Assembly (NCBI GenBank): GCA_037039925.1
Contig: JAXRKP010000356.1
Span: 20,001 to 84,000 of the forward strand
DNA: 64,000 nt
Reading direction: 5' to 3'
DNA from: Doris montereyensis
Taxonomy: Eukaryota > Mollusca > Gastropoda > Nudibranchia > Dorididae
Of the stretch, positions 55,801-64,000 are shown in pieces. The first letter of the stretch is position 1, and the number at the start of each line of letters is the position of its first letter. Under the pieces are notes generated by a model. That model saw only the letters and a list, made by a program, of their open reading frames with translations. It was not told the DNA's origin and did not search any database. Both the position numbers and the translations under genes were made by a program.

Positions 55801-58800
55801 TTTTTTTAAATTTTAAATCATCAATAATGCTGAATGGAACAAAAAAGTTCAACAGATACCTCCAAAGATTTAATTTAAAGATAAAGATGGATTTATAGTC
55901 TGTATCCCCACACAAGGGCAGGCTCACCGACTACATTATTTATCCCCCAGCAGGCCATTTCATTCAAAGTCCTTCTCAATTCCCGGGGGAAGTATACAGT
56001 ACACTAAACATGTTAGGATTTTCGTACTAACGCTCAGACAAGATCTTTCTCTACCTATAGCTAGGTACTCATTCACATCTGAGTTAAGTGAGGAAATTAG
56101 AGTGAAGTATCTGTTCTAATCCAAGAGCACAATGTTGTGCAAAAACCCCACCTGTGCCAACTGTGGGACTCGAACCAGTGTCACCGTGATTACAAGCTCA
56201 CAAAATTACGGTTCAGCTACAACGCCTCATTTCGTTAATTCGTAAAATTTTCTTTAATTTCTTTAAGTAGTATATGATTGACACTTTTTATGTCAAAAAC
56301 AGCTGCTCTTTCAAAATAATTTGCTCTGATTTTATATTCCTTCAAAAAAGATTTTGTTTGGGACAAGTCATATATAAAGTAATGGTACATATCTGTTTCG
56401 ATTAAGAGGTATAAAATGACTTTTCAAAACATAAATATCTTGATTTCAAAAGGATTTACATGGATTATGGTCTACATTTCTCCATATATATATAAATAGT
56501 CAAGCACTTCAGTGAAAATCTAAAATGTTCTGCATAGAGAAAAGGAAATTAACTACCCTATGAAACAGCAAGATCAATTTAATCAAAACATTTTGGCCTT
56601 TTTCAAAATAGCCATGAGTTCCAGATAAAATGTTTTTAATGAAAATTGAAAACTTCTATGATCTAAGAAACATACTTGGGAACCCTTTTCAATATTTGTG
56701 TTTTCATCAAATAAATTTCTTTAACATTCCCAACCAATCATCTTTTATAACATTCTCTCACCTACAAATGAGAAATCACTATTGTCTACCATGATTTATT
56801 CCTCTGCTTCCTATTCCCCTTTGTTTTTCTAATTCTGTCTTGTATCTCTCTCGTTCTCTCACTCTTGGCTCTCACTATATTTTTTATATCATATAAAGGA
56901 CAAATATTAAGCAACACAAAGAGGCTAGTATATCTATGGAAGATTTTACAGACATGTATACAAGGGACATAACTGAAAAAGTTAGGATAAAAATAGAAGA
57001 TTTGCTTCCCATCGCTACAATGTTTCCATCAATCGCACTCTGTGTGAGTCTAGGACAACAGACATTATATTTAGATACGGGGAGTTCCAATGTTACTGAC
57101 AACAGTCTTTCTTTCTTTCCTTATCAGTTCCCATTCTACCTTTTCGGTGTATGGGTTCAGAGACCCAAGATGCCCAATCCTGGCGTTTTCTGTTTCCTTA
57201 CAAAAAAGGTTAAATTTCTATGCTTCAATGCCTCTTTTATATCTTCTTCCCACTTTCTCTGAGGTCTGCCTTTTGGTCTTTTACCTTGGGCTTTAGCACT
57301 GTATACTGATTTAGCTATTCTATTGTCATTCATTCTGTTTACATGCCCAAACCATCTCAATAGATTTGTTTCTATCTTAGTTTTTATGACACCTGCTTTG
57401 GTTTGATCTCTTATTGTTGTGTTTCTGATTTTGTCTCTTTTACTTTTCTATACTCCTCTTCTTAGATATTTAAGTTCAGCTGCCTGTACTCAACTGTCTA
57501 AAGTCCAAGTTTCGCTTGACATAGAGGAGAGTAGGACAATAAACTGTATTGTATACTGCCATTTTGGTTTTTGTTGACAATTATTGCTTACCTACAAATG
57601 CCTTTCCTAGATGGTTATATATTACACTTGCCTTTTGGATTCTCTGGCTGATTTCTTCTCTTAATTTTCCTCTGATTTAATCATTACTCCTAGGTAATTG
57701 TAGCTTTGAACTTGTTCTAAATTCTCCCTGCCCAATCTAAGATTTTGTGTTTTAGCTTCCCTAGTTACTAGATCTAGCATTGTTTTGGGTTTTTTTGCAT
57801 TTACTCTCATTCCTCTTTTATTTAGTTCATTGTTCATAATGTTGATATTTGACTGAAGGTCACTTTCTGATTTTCCAAACAGAACTACATCATTGGCAAA
57901 TGAAAGCATTGATTCATTTACTGGTTTGAGCTTCCACATACCTACATTCATTTTCTTCATTTTTGAGGATGCCTTTGCGACTTAGGATACAACCCCGTCT
58001 TACTCCTATATCTACATCAAATTCTGCAGATATGTTTCCAGATACTCTCACTGCACATGTTGGTTTATTGTAAAAACTTTTAATGGCTTACATTACATTA
58101 AATTGCCTTTTCTAAGTCACAGGTGCAAGTCAATGAATTTTTCTATTATTTGTCTAATTGTAAATATGTGGTCTTGTACACTTCTTCCTGTTCTAAATCC
58201 ACTCTGATGCTCTGCAATCTGATCCTCCACTCTTTTCCTTATTCTCATTTCCAGTATAAACTTTTCCTGGAACGCTAAGTAGTGATATCCTCTATAGTTT
58301 GAGCATTCCATAGTTGATCCTTTCTTATGTATTGGTACTACCGTTCCCTTTTTCCAGTCGTCTGGCAACTGTTTGGACTTCAATGCTTATTGGCATTATA
58401 TTGCATAGTTTTTCTGCCTCTCTCCCTTGGTTTATAATCATTTCTGGATAAACTTGATTTGCTCCTGGGGCTTTTCTTAATTTCACTTTTCTTATGCTGT
58501 TTGGATTTCTTCCCTTGATATCTCTATATCTGCAGCTGTCTCCTCTGGATTACTTGTTACTCTTACTAATTGATCTTTACTCCTTGTTTCATACGTCCTG
58601 GAGGGATTATGTAATTGGTGAAAATGCTTTCTCTATGTTTCCATGATTTCGCTGTCTTCTGTCATTTTTTCTCCTTTGGTATTCTTAACTTGTCGTATTG
58701 GGCATGCTTTAGTCTTTCTGATGCTCTTCATTGCCCCCAGAACAGCTTTTGATTTCCTTGATAGCTTTCTTGAAATCTTTGTCCAAACTCTTCCAATTGT

Positions 58801-61800
58801 TCCTGTTTTGCTTTCTTAACTTCCTCTTTGGTGATATTTCTTTTATTCACGTAATCTATCCTATCCTCTGGTCTCTTTGTTTGCAAGCATTTCTTTCAGG
58901 CAACCTTCTTTTCTTTGATCTTAGTCTTGACATTCTCATTCCACCGTGCTGTTCTTTTCCTACCTCCTTTAATTTGTTTCTTACTACAGACCTCTTCAGT
59001 ACAACTGAGCAGTGTTTCTTTATACATCTGCCACTTTTCTTCTATTGTGCTATCATTCAGATCCATCTGTTTTATCTTAGATTGGTATACCTGTTTTCCT
59101 ACTGGTTCATTTAGGTCATCTATTTTAAGTTTAGTAGCTTTCTTCTCTTTCCTTTTCTGTTTGTTTTCTTCTGTCAGTAATCTCATTTTGGCTCCTCAGT
59201 TTACTCTTGCATCCAATGTATCGTAAAAAAGGAGCTGCTAACTATCATATAGTCTATCACTGATTTTTCACACCTGTCTTCATTTATTCTTGTATATTTG
59301 TGGATATCTTTATGAGGAAAAACGGTGTTGGCTATTTTCATGTTATTCTTTAGGCAAAAATCTATCAGTCTCGCTCCATTTGGAGAACTTGTCTCTCCTT
59401 CTTTACCTATTACTCCTCCTGACGTTTCTACATTGTTGCCTACTCTAGGTTTAAATCTCCTAAAAGCATTAATTCCTGTTTGGATTTAAGATTCTCTGCA
59501 GCTATTTGTAAATTGTTTTCGAAGATATCTTTTCTTCTTTAGTTGCGTCTTTGTTTGGTCCATAAGCTATTAATAATTTAATTTCTCGTCCTTTAGGTTT
59601 AACATTTACCTCTAATAGCCGTGGGCTTATAAATTCCAACTTTCAAGTAGCTTTTCATGACTTTTATGTACTAGACAGCCTACTCATGCTCTAGCTCTAT
59701 CTTTGACATCTACTACTGAGAAGATTAAAATATGATTCAGTTCTACATTTTCTATTCCTTGATCCTTTTCTTTGTTTCTGTAATGACCAAAATATCTAAT
59801 TTGAATTTTTACATTTCTTCAACTTCCACTAATTCTAACTCTTTTCCATTTATTGCCCTAACATTCCATTTTCCAAAAATCAGTCCGTGTTCGTTTCTAT
59901 TTTCGTCGTTGAAAGGTCAAGCCGAGTATATTACTTTTATTTTTCTGAATCAGTTTGGTTTTGGATAAGCAAGGAATTAGCCCATTGTACCCTAGGTAGA
60001 TGGTGGGGCTGCCAGACTTTGTTATCTTCTGTCAGGGTTAACTCACTTAGCCTTCGGTCAGTCAACACCGGCCTGCAAGGCAGCAGGTTGTATTCTGTCA
60101 GGGTTAACTCCCTTAGCCTTTGGTCGGCCAAGACCTGCCTGTAAGACAGCAGAAGACTTGTGGAGGGCAGGATCATCTACTCCCCGTACAGGTGCTCACC
60201 TGTCCACTTCCTGGACTGACAACAGTCAGTGTGACATATCAGACTGGGACTAACCACTGATTCAAAAGTTTCTGACTTTCATAAATTGCTTCTAAGATAT
60301 GATCATTGATTATAAACATGAAATTCAGTTGAGTTATCTAATTTGTATAATACAGTAGTTACCGCCTAAATGCCCGGGGCTTGGAAAGCAGAGAAAACAA
60401 CAATTTAGGGGAAAATTGGTCAAGGCAAAAAATTGGGGTGATGACCACGCGAGGATGGTTCACGAATTAAGACAAATAGACCCAAGGATACAGATTCATA
60501 ACCAGGCTGTTTGCTTTAGAAAAAATTCTTAGTTTTAAATTAAATTGAATGCGAGAAATAGGGATACTTGGAAACCATTTAAAGTTAAATTTAACATTTA
60601 GGGGTGAGCGTGCAGGCGGAGTGATCATCACTCGCCATGAAGACCCAACGGATATGGCCACAATGCAAGACTTAGGAGCAAAAAAAACTGTCTTGATTGC
60701 ACGCGTGCTGGATCAATCAACCTTGGTATGGCTATGACCGGTAAATGCCGGTTTATTACAGCACTCCGTCCGGGATTTTGTTTGCCTGCTACAAACCTCT
60801 CAGCGCAATGTCCGGCATCTGCCGGGAAGGAAGGATAGGTCAAGAGAGGCCTGAAAATTCCTCCTTCTTGTTACCTTCTTACTGTCTTACGCTCATCCTC
60901 TTTTAATATGCTTTCTGATTAGTTAACCATTTAGTAAACAGGAAAAAGGACATATTCAAGCTCATATATACGTCCAAAGGCCTTCGGTTGAGTCTATTTC
61001 TAAACTTGGTATGTCCATCACTATCTTTGCTTTAAACAAAGCTAACAGCTGTACTATGCATGAAATAGGCTTGTTATACAACTTACATTTATTGATCACC
61101 CCTATTGTAAAATGGAATGATCATACTAGAACAAGTCCATCGCCAAAGGGGTGTAAATGTGAGCTGGTCTGTTTTGAGAGTGTGTGATTGAGGAGCTGAT
61201 AATAAGAATGTGTGTTTGCACAGACACGTAATTTTGTCTTGTTGTCTCCTACTAAATTGAAAAGAATGGAGTCATTCTAGATTGGCTTGGCTTGGGTGAA
61301 ACCAGATGGTCGCCATGGGACTGAATTCAATAGATTGGTGATGGTCTGGTCAAAGTCACACTTCCCCATGAACTCGTAAAACTTCGTAGGCAGCCTGCGA
61401 TGACTGTCAGTGAGCCAACTAGCGTGTGGCAGCCATTGCACTGGCTGCGCGAGTCAATTTTCTAGTGTTAGAAACGCCAGACACCAAGAAAAGATTTGTG
61501 AATGAAGTTTAAGAAGACTGGTTACTGGTCATCAGTACATTGGATTACAATAATAATTACGTATATTTTTATATGAAGGGCGGTTATAATACATGGCAAA
61601 TTGTTGACAAGCATGAATTAGCCTTATTTGTAGCAGTGATGGGATATTAATTGTAGATCTAGACTATATAATTTGTATTTTTTAATCAATAGTAGTCCAC
61701 ATACTTTATGATGATTTTAAGAAGATTATACCTACAGTTGCCATTGAAACCAGGCATTTGGGGGAAACTCTTGGTTTTGAAATGGGCATTAGGGGGGGGA

Positions 61801-62280
61801 GTAGTTTATAAAAAAATTGTATCACTATCACAGCCCCTGGTACTGATAAATAGATCTAGAGCTAATCTAACCTAGTGACACCCCTTACTCTGCCTAACTA
61901 AAATATCAACACCAATTTTTCATTCTTTTGGTGGATGACATGGGATGGGATATTAATTTTTCAAGTTTTGAGGTCTTTATAACAGGATAACAAAACATAG
62001 AAAATAGAAATGTTCCAGCATTTTTGTCATTATTGCCAATGCCAAGTCATGTTCACGTCTTCCGGGTTTTGTGAAGGAGACAAGTTCCATTCAATCCTGT
62101 ATATTATCGGGACATTTAGGCTTTATTTCGTTCCTCGAGATAAGTGACTATCTTGAATAAACATTACAACTGTTCAATAAAGTATCATGATATCTCACCA
62201 AGGCCAAAGAAAGTAAGAGTTCCGAAGATAAGGATGACAATGAGTCGCGAGCAGCGACCTACGGCCGCCCTGTTAGGCAT
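40741..62280 (-). CDS. Gene B: 14-exon secreted cysteine-rich multi-module protein
   Basis: Fourteen exons are supported by splice sites and similarity to gene A: 62199-62280, 55510-55714, 54891-54961, 54535-54625, 53103-53312, 51035-51150, 49938-50058, 49079-49304, 46105-46168, 45684-45818, 44544-44787, 44311-44416, 43460-43595 and 40741-40890. The product has a signal peptide, repeating cysteine modules with Gly-x-Trp/Tyr motifs and a hydrophobic GPI-like end. Localisation outside the cell or on its surface is inferred; no enzymatic motif is seen. It resembles, from memory, the DUF7042-DUF7045 family. Introns hold LINEs, SINEs, a MITE and a hAT relic. Single-base indels break exons 4, 11, 13 and 14 and the exon 9/10 phase. 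Confidence 0.85.
42600..42977 (-). repeat. Unclassified dispersed repeat, gene B intron 13
   Basis: The reverse complement starts TACAGTAGTGACCGCC and shares order and sequence with 60350-60740, including CGCCATGAAGACCCAA and GGAAACCATTTA. No coding match. Confidence 0.6.
43460..43595 (-). CDS. Gene B exon 13, one frame break
   Basis: ATTTAG| to |GTAAGT. It reads SERTSWTTIAMSRSQTAR, then shifts near the TCTTTT run (43487-43497 on the + strand) to reach LAMTESERL. With exon 14 this gives ERLFDDCPQ, identical in layout to gene A. Confidence 0.76.
44311..44416 (-). CDS. Gene B exon 12
   Basis: With the acceptor at TTCCACAG| (44417) the reading is EYDEPDH across the junction, matching gene A EYEEPDH without a gap. 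An upstream acceptor at 44440 keeps the frame but adds eight residues. It encodes LTCVGFWMEDMKSYLITYDE. The end SDSDVG lacks the FRCW seen in gene A. Confidence 0.82.
44544..44787 (-). CDS. Gene B exon 11, several frame breaks
   Basis: Acceptor TCTACAG| and donor |GTGAGC. The segments DPPSPVNC, GRYRFDQFVDGVLENT, RPRVQINC, KSCAK and DYRGRPIGEY align in order with gene A but lie in different frames. Shifts fall near 44758-44764, 44690-44705, 44640 and 44600. This is the most damaged exon of gene B. Confidence 0.72.
45612..45668 (+). mobile_element. SINE-C 3' fragment, gene B intron 10
   Basis: Matches the 3' end of SINE-C in plus orientation (GCCTGCACTTGTGTGG, GACTATAAATCCATC). It lies just beyond the exon 10 donor. 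Confidence 0.55.
45684..45818 (-). CDS. Gene B exon 10
   Basis: 135 bases, TTCACAG| to |GTAAGT. It encodes FMVRKFREVCSWQAFTFN and TDWKYEVLI; gene A has SFRQACSWQWLTFK and ADWKYEVLI. Confidence 0.85.
46105..46168 (-). CDS. Gene B exon 9
   Basis: 64 bases, TTAACAG| to |GTGAGT. It completes the cysteine codon split with exon 8 and reads EVDFVCYDIMPGIMELYATE. Its outgoing phase (0) does not match the phase 1 needed by exon 10, so one base is probably missing or extra near this junction. Confidence 0.8.
46285..46395 (-). mobile_element. SINE-A fragment, inverted, gene B intron 8
   Basis: The reverse complement carries the 3' body of SINE-A (GACATGCCCTTGCCTCACTG, CATATTATCTTGTGTCATTA, CTGTCTATTCTTTG). 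It lies just left of a plus-strand copy, giving a head-to-head pair. Confidence 0.72.
46465..46635 (+). mobile_element. SINE-A, plus-strand copy at the end of LINE copy 6
   Basis: AGGGAGCGTAGTTAGCTCGG head, B-box GGTTCCATCC, then GGCCAGGATT and CTGTCTATTCCTTGTGTTTG. LINE sequence resumes at TTAATTTGTTTCC (about 46629-46641). Confidence 0.78.
46636..49021 (-). mobile_element. RTE-like LINE copy 6 in gene B intron 8, interrupted
   Basis: The 5' end (CCGGGCAGTGG) is at about 49021. The first monomer region (48893-49021) is separated from the rest by about 1.24 kb of foreign DNA (47656-48892), which includes a hAT relic. The endonuclease segment follows (LGDLNARVGNN, at 46994-47176). The element ends at a SINE at about 46636. 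It lies in the same orientation as gene B. Confidence 0.83.
47668..48396 (-). mobile_element. hAT-like transposon relic nested in LINE copy 6
   Basis: Ends carry inverted CAGACCTGCCAACTTTCC and its imperfect complement (GGAAAGTTGGCAGGTTTG). On the minus strand, coding traces read EEYRKEWPCIKPSVKGESFA, SIASGGKDDIRKHEN, then in another frame AEVLWTKFIIEKNLPVS and MCPDSEIAKE. These resemble the BED-like N-terminus and following region of hAT-type transposases. The rest of the transposase is absent, so it is internally deleted. No 8-base target duplication is visible. Confidence 0.62.
49079..49304 (-). CDS. Gene B exon 8: third module
   Basis: 226 bases, CTCTCAG| to |GTAAGA, no frame break. It encodes QCNLPRNISGQWFTQG, VNDTHIHYF, YLSCQQTLGTRFLMTKYVVG, the best conserved stretch shared with gene A. 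A LINE sits about 57 bases beyond its donor. Confidence 0.9.
49938..50058 (-). CDS. Gene B exon 7
   Basis: 121 bases from ATTTCAG| to |GTAAGA. It reads QADNSIRWVMSRFADC and GPLRIVLHR. Gene A has EDNSIRWGLSRFGDC and SPVRIVLRR in its fused exon. Confidence 0.87.
51035..51150 (-). CDS. Gene B exon 6
   Basis: 116 bases, phase 1 in, phase 0 out. It encodes RYQCLGTWYAKVLSTGYTF and EKYKCM, aligning with gene A LKCMGSWTAN and EKYKCLM. The donor GTACGT is followed by an intron of about 1 kb. Confidence 0.87.
51440..51857 (-). mobile_element. RTE-like LINE copy 7, 5'-truncated, gene B intron 5
   Basis: Minus-strand 3' end of the family: 3' tail with AGAAAGAAA, and the C-terminal coding region with YSRVQAAKMNYLRREVGKTK. 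The 5' truncation point at about 51857 adjoins a MITE. It is an ordinary 5'-truncated insertion, sense to gene B. Confidence 0.85.
51858..52092. mobile_element. MITE with ~50-base terminal inverted repeats
   Basis: The left end TGTGAATAATACGAAGGAGC runs through GTCAAAGGCGAAATATGACA, and the right end is its near-perfect complement (TGTCATATTTCGCC, GTATTATTCACA). It is 235 bases with no coding potential, in gene B intron 5 beside LINE copy 7. If the TA inside the ends is the target, a Tc1/mariner-type origin would fit. Confidence 0.72.
52255..52352 (+). mobile_element. Half copy of the same MITE
   Basis: Contains TTGTTCTGTCTTTACTGATG, TGTCATATATCGCC and GTGGCTCCTTCGTATTA, matching the right half of the element at 51858-52092. 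Confidence 0.65.
53103..53312 (-). CDS. Gene B exon 5: second module
   Basis: 210 bases, phase 1 in and out, CACAG| to |GTAAGT, no frame break. It encodes VNCISTWEGMYRFTYEV, a GGGIC segment, RACQNPGS and a FAKC motif, aligning with the start of gene A exon 5. Confidence 0.88.
54035..54380 (-). mobile_element. SINE-C copy, gene B intron 4
   Basis: The reverse complement shows a tRNA-like head with GTAGCACAATAGG and a B-box-like TTCAAATCC, then a ~340-base body shared with 55885-56230, including ACTCAGGTGTGATTGAGTACC. Sense to gene B. Confidence 0.68.
54535..54625 (-). CDS. Gene B exon 4, one-base frame break
   Basis: Acceptor TTTCAG| and donor |GTAAGT. It reads SGCMTTNTGFQNMCAGLKKLP and then meets a stop. 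The stop follows an A4 run (54558-54561 on the + strand). One base fewer there would align the tail with gene A (LPANN... against LPSHN...) and restore phase 1. Confidence 0.78.
54891..54961 (-). CDS. Gene B exon 3
   Basis: 71 bases between GTTTCAG| and |GTAAGT. It reads DNCFLCFDILW and ILQYRM in the same phase as gene A exon 3, with the same CxxC spacing. Confidence 0.84.
55510..55714 (-). CDS. Gene B exon 2: first Gly-x-Trp module
   Basis: Acceptor CCTCCAG| and donor |GTGAGT; phase 1 in, phase 2 out, no frame break. It encodes a CDIHPSYSGTWYSRE motif and a later GAYSCLQT segment, aligning with gene A exon 2. Confidence 0.85.
55885..56230 (-). mobile_element. SINE-C copy, gene B intron 1
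   Basis: The reverse complement begins GAGGCGTTGTAGCTGAACCG (A-box) with B-box GGTTCGAGTCCC and ends in GACTATAAATCCATC. Homologous along its length to 54035-54380. Confidence 0.73.
57108..60214 (-). mobile_element. RTE-like LINE copy 5, full length with 13-base target-site duplication
   Basis: In gene B intron 1, sense orientation. ACTGACAACAGTC occurs at 57095-57107 and again at 60215-60227, exactly flanking the element, so both ends are defined (about 3.1 kb). It has two ~65-base 5' monomers, EEP fragments, RT fragments (DDWKKGTVVPIHKKG, then LSFANDVVLFGKS with Asn in place of the first motif C Asp), a C-terminal MRWFGHVNRM and a GGAAAGAAAG tail. Frame breaks and the altered motif make it inactive. 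Confidence 0.92.
60020..60152 (-). promoter_or_regulatory. LINE 5' monomers, two units
   Basis: Two ~65-base units of the same family as at 32418-32617, in the full-length copy 5 whose 5' end is fixed by the target-site duplication. Their presence inside the true 5' boundary shows they belong to the element. Confidence 0.6.
60350..60740 (+). repeat. Unclassified dispersed repeat, gene B intron 1
   Basis: Starts TACAGTAGTTACCGCC and aligns along about 380 bases with the inverse of 42600-42977. The short open frames here have no recognisable product. Confidence 0.6.
61230..62198 (-). other. Gene B intron 1, promoter-proximal part
   Basis: No gene seen. A ~70-base stretch at 61735-61805 (CAGTTGCCATTGAAACCAGG) resembles the inverse of 42225-42308, a minor dispersed repeat. 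Confidence 0.4.
62199..62280 (-). CDS. Gene B exon 1: signal peptide
   Basis: ATG at 62280; 82 bases ending at |GTGAGA in phase 1, as in gene A. The peptide begins MPNRAAVGRCSR, followed by the hydrophobic run LIVILIFGTLTFFGLG. Joined to exon 2 it continues GNAQD, a plausible signal cleavage region. Intron 1 is about 6.5 kb and holds a full-length LINE. Confidence 0.75.
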
Positions 62281-62883
62281 GTTTAGCTTAGTCTCTTAAC
62301 TGTCAACTGTCAAAGTTTCTCCCCTCCAATAGTGAGACCTAGGCCTACCTGGGTTGTATTGACTGTGATTTGACGGTATCGATATTAACATGAAAGTAAC
62401 TCTCTAAAAACTGATTGTAAAAACAGTTGAAATCTATCAATCTATTTGACATAAAATCATTTAACATTAACACTAACTTCAAATAAATTAAACTAAAAGT
62501 CGCAATGAAGTTTTAAAATTTGTTTTAATGAGATTACAAAAACGTAAGTATTGCTATGAAGGAATCGCTACGTCTAGTTTGAACTCGAAGCGTGTCCAGG
62601 TGAGTGACCTACATTCAATTTATTGTCCTTCCCTTTAATCATACCATTCCTATGGCAAAAGGTCATTTCTTTGATACAAATAATTACATTAAAATATTAA
62701 TTTACTGATACAAAAGGAAATGGAGTAATATAGGCCTAATCTAGTTTTTGATTTCTTTTCGTTGCTATATCATATCTTATCTTTTGCATGTTACCTATAT
62801 GAAGTGTTTCTTATCATCTAAACTTCCTCAAATTCCCTCAATTTGATTACTATTCACGGTCATTCACCCATCGTCACAAATCT

Positions 62884-62885
<2 letters not shown>
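62281..62885 (-). other. Upstream region of gene B
   Basis: Contains the presumed promoter and 5' untranslated region of gene B. No clear TATA box or other motif could be defended. Confidence 0.35.
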
Positions 62886-62933
<48 letters not shown>

Positions 62934-62934
62934 A
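62886..62934 (+). repeat. (CAA)n microsatellite
   Basis: About sixteen ACA/CAA triplets just before LINE copy 8. Confidence 0.95.
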
Positions 62935-62940
62935 GCATCA

Positions 62941-64000
62941 ATGGAACCCTGACAGAAAAGAAGCAAGGCCTCCTAGGGGCCTCAAGGTAAAAACACCATC
63001 TACCTACAGTGGGGCAAGGGGGCATATCCAAAACCAAACAGATTCAGAGAAATAAATATAATATAACCCCCATATCTTTCGAAGACGAACTTGAAAACGA
63101 ATACGGACTGTGATTTTGGAACATGGAATGTTAGGGTAATAAATGGAAAAGAATTAGAATTAGTTGAAGAAATGGAAAAATTCAAAGTAGACATTTTGGC
63201 CATTACAGAAACAAAGAAAAAGGACAAGGAATAGAAAATGTAGGACCAAATGATATTTTAATCTTCTCAGGGGTAGATGTCAAAGATAGAGCTAGAGCAA
63301 GAGTAGGCCTCCTAGCGATAAAAGGCATGAAAAGCTACTAGAAAGTTGGAAATTTGTAAGCCCACGGCTATTATGAGGTAAATATTAAACCAAAGGACGA
63401 AAAATTAAATTATTAATAGCTTATAGACCAAATTAAGACGCATCTAAAGAAAAAAACGATATTTTCGAAAATGATTTACAAATAGCTGCAGAGAATCTTA
63501 AACCCAAACAGGAACTAATGCTTTTAAGAGATTTAAACGCTAGATTAGGCAACAATGTAGAAACTAGGAGTAATAGGAACAAAAAAGAGACAACAACTTC
63601 TCCAAATGGAGAGAGACTAATAGATTTGTGCCTAAAGAATAACATGAAAATAGCCAACACCTTTTCTCCACATAAAGATATCCACAAATATACAAGAGTA
63701 AATGAAGACATGTGTGAAAAGTCAATCATAGACTAGGGAACGTAGTTAGCTCGGTTGGTAGCACGCTTTCTTTTCATGGCAAGGGGAACGGTGCCGACGC
63801 GGAAATATTGCGAGTTCGATCCCCATGGTGGCCAGGATTATTTCTGTCTATTCCTTGTATTTGTCTCGATTTTGTTCCCCATGGAGCTTTCATATTATCT
63901 TGTGTCATTACCTTCATTTCTGACATGCCCCTTGCCTCGCTGTTTGTCTTTATCTACATAATAGTTAGCAGCTCCTTTTTTTTTTCAGTACATTAGATGC
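62941..64000 (+). mobile_element. RTE-like LINE copy 8, 5' part, runs off window
   Basis: Follows a (CAA)n tract. Only the end of the last 5' monomer is present. The endonuclease region is recognisable (VEEMEKFKVDILAITETKK, RDLNARLGNN). A SINE interrupts it at 63737, after which LINE sequence resumes near 63955. Confidence 0.83.
63737..63955 (+). mobile_element. SINE-A inside LINE copy 8
   Basis: Complete SINE-A: A-box TAGCTCGGTTGG, B-box GAGTTCGATCC, the body and TGACATGCCCCTTGCCTCGC. The LINE is cut at ATAGACTA and resumes at CTACATAATAGTTAGCAG. Confidence 0.82.

Overview
The window looks like nuclear DNA of an invertebrate animal, probably a lophotrochozoan such as a mollusc. It is AT-rich, with GT-AG introns, long (TTA)n, (GA)n and (GATA)n microsatellites, six minisatellite arrays, RTE-like LINEs and several tRNA-derived SINE families. 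Nothing looks bacterial or viral. The taxon is an inference; no sequence here fixes the species.

Two paralogous genes carry the main coding content. Gene A (+ strand, 1072-12833) and gene B (- strand, 40741-62280) encode a secreted, cysteine-rich, multi-module protein with a signal peptide and a hydrophobic, GPI-like C-terminus. From memory the architecture resembles the invertebrate family annotated with DUF7042 to DUF7045; this needs a profile search. Gene B has 14 exons over about 21.5 kb. Gene A has the same first four introns, in the same phases, but everything B spreads over exons 5-14 lies in one uninterrupted 1.5-kb exon, the pattern expected of cDNA-mediated 3' intron loss. Both genes are crossed by single-base indels, mostly in or beside homopolymers, and show no independent nonsense codons. 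Sequence error is therefore at least as likely as decay.

Layout: 1-5917 is the left arm of a large inverted duplication that holds exon 1 of gene A and one LINE. 5918-13017 is the rest of gene A. 13480-19400 is a repeat-rich loop with an isolated methyltransferase-like exon, SINEs and minisatellites. 19400-26444 is the inverted copy of 13988-14560 joined to 1-5917, lacking the 8 kb that hold gene A exons 2-5. 26450-36860 is mostly microsatellite, SINE and satellite DNA, including one LINE lying between two different satellites. 36870-40740 is AT-rich with no recognised gene. 40741-62280 is gene B, whose introns hold three LINE copies, SINEs, a MITE and a hAT relic. 62941-64000 is the start of another LINE copy with a SINE inside it.

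Most long open frames in the window are low-complexity translations of microsatellites and satellites and are not annotated as genes.
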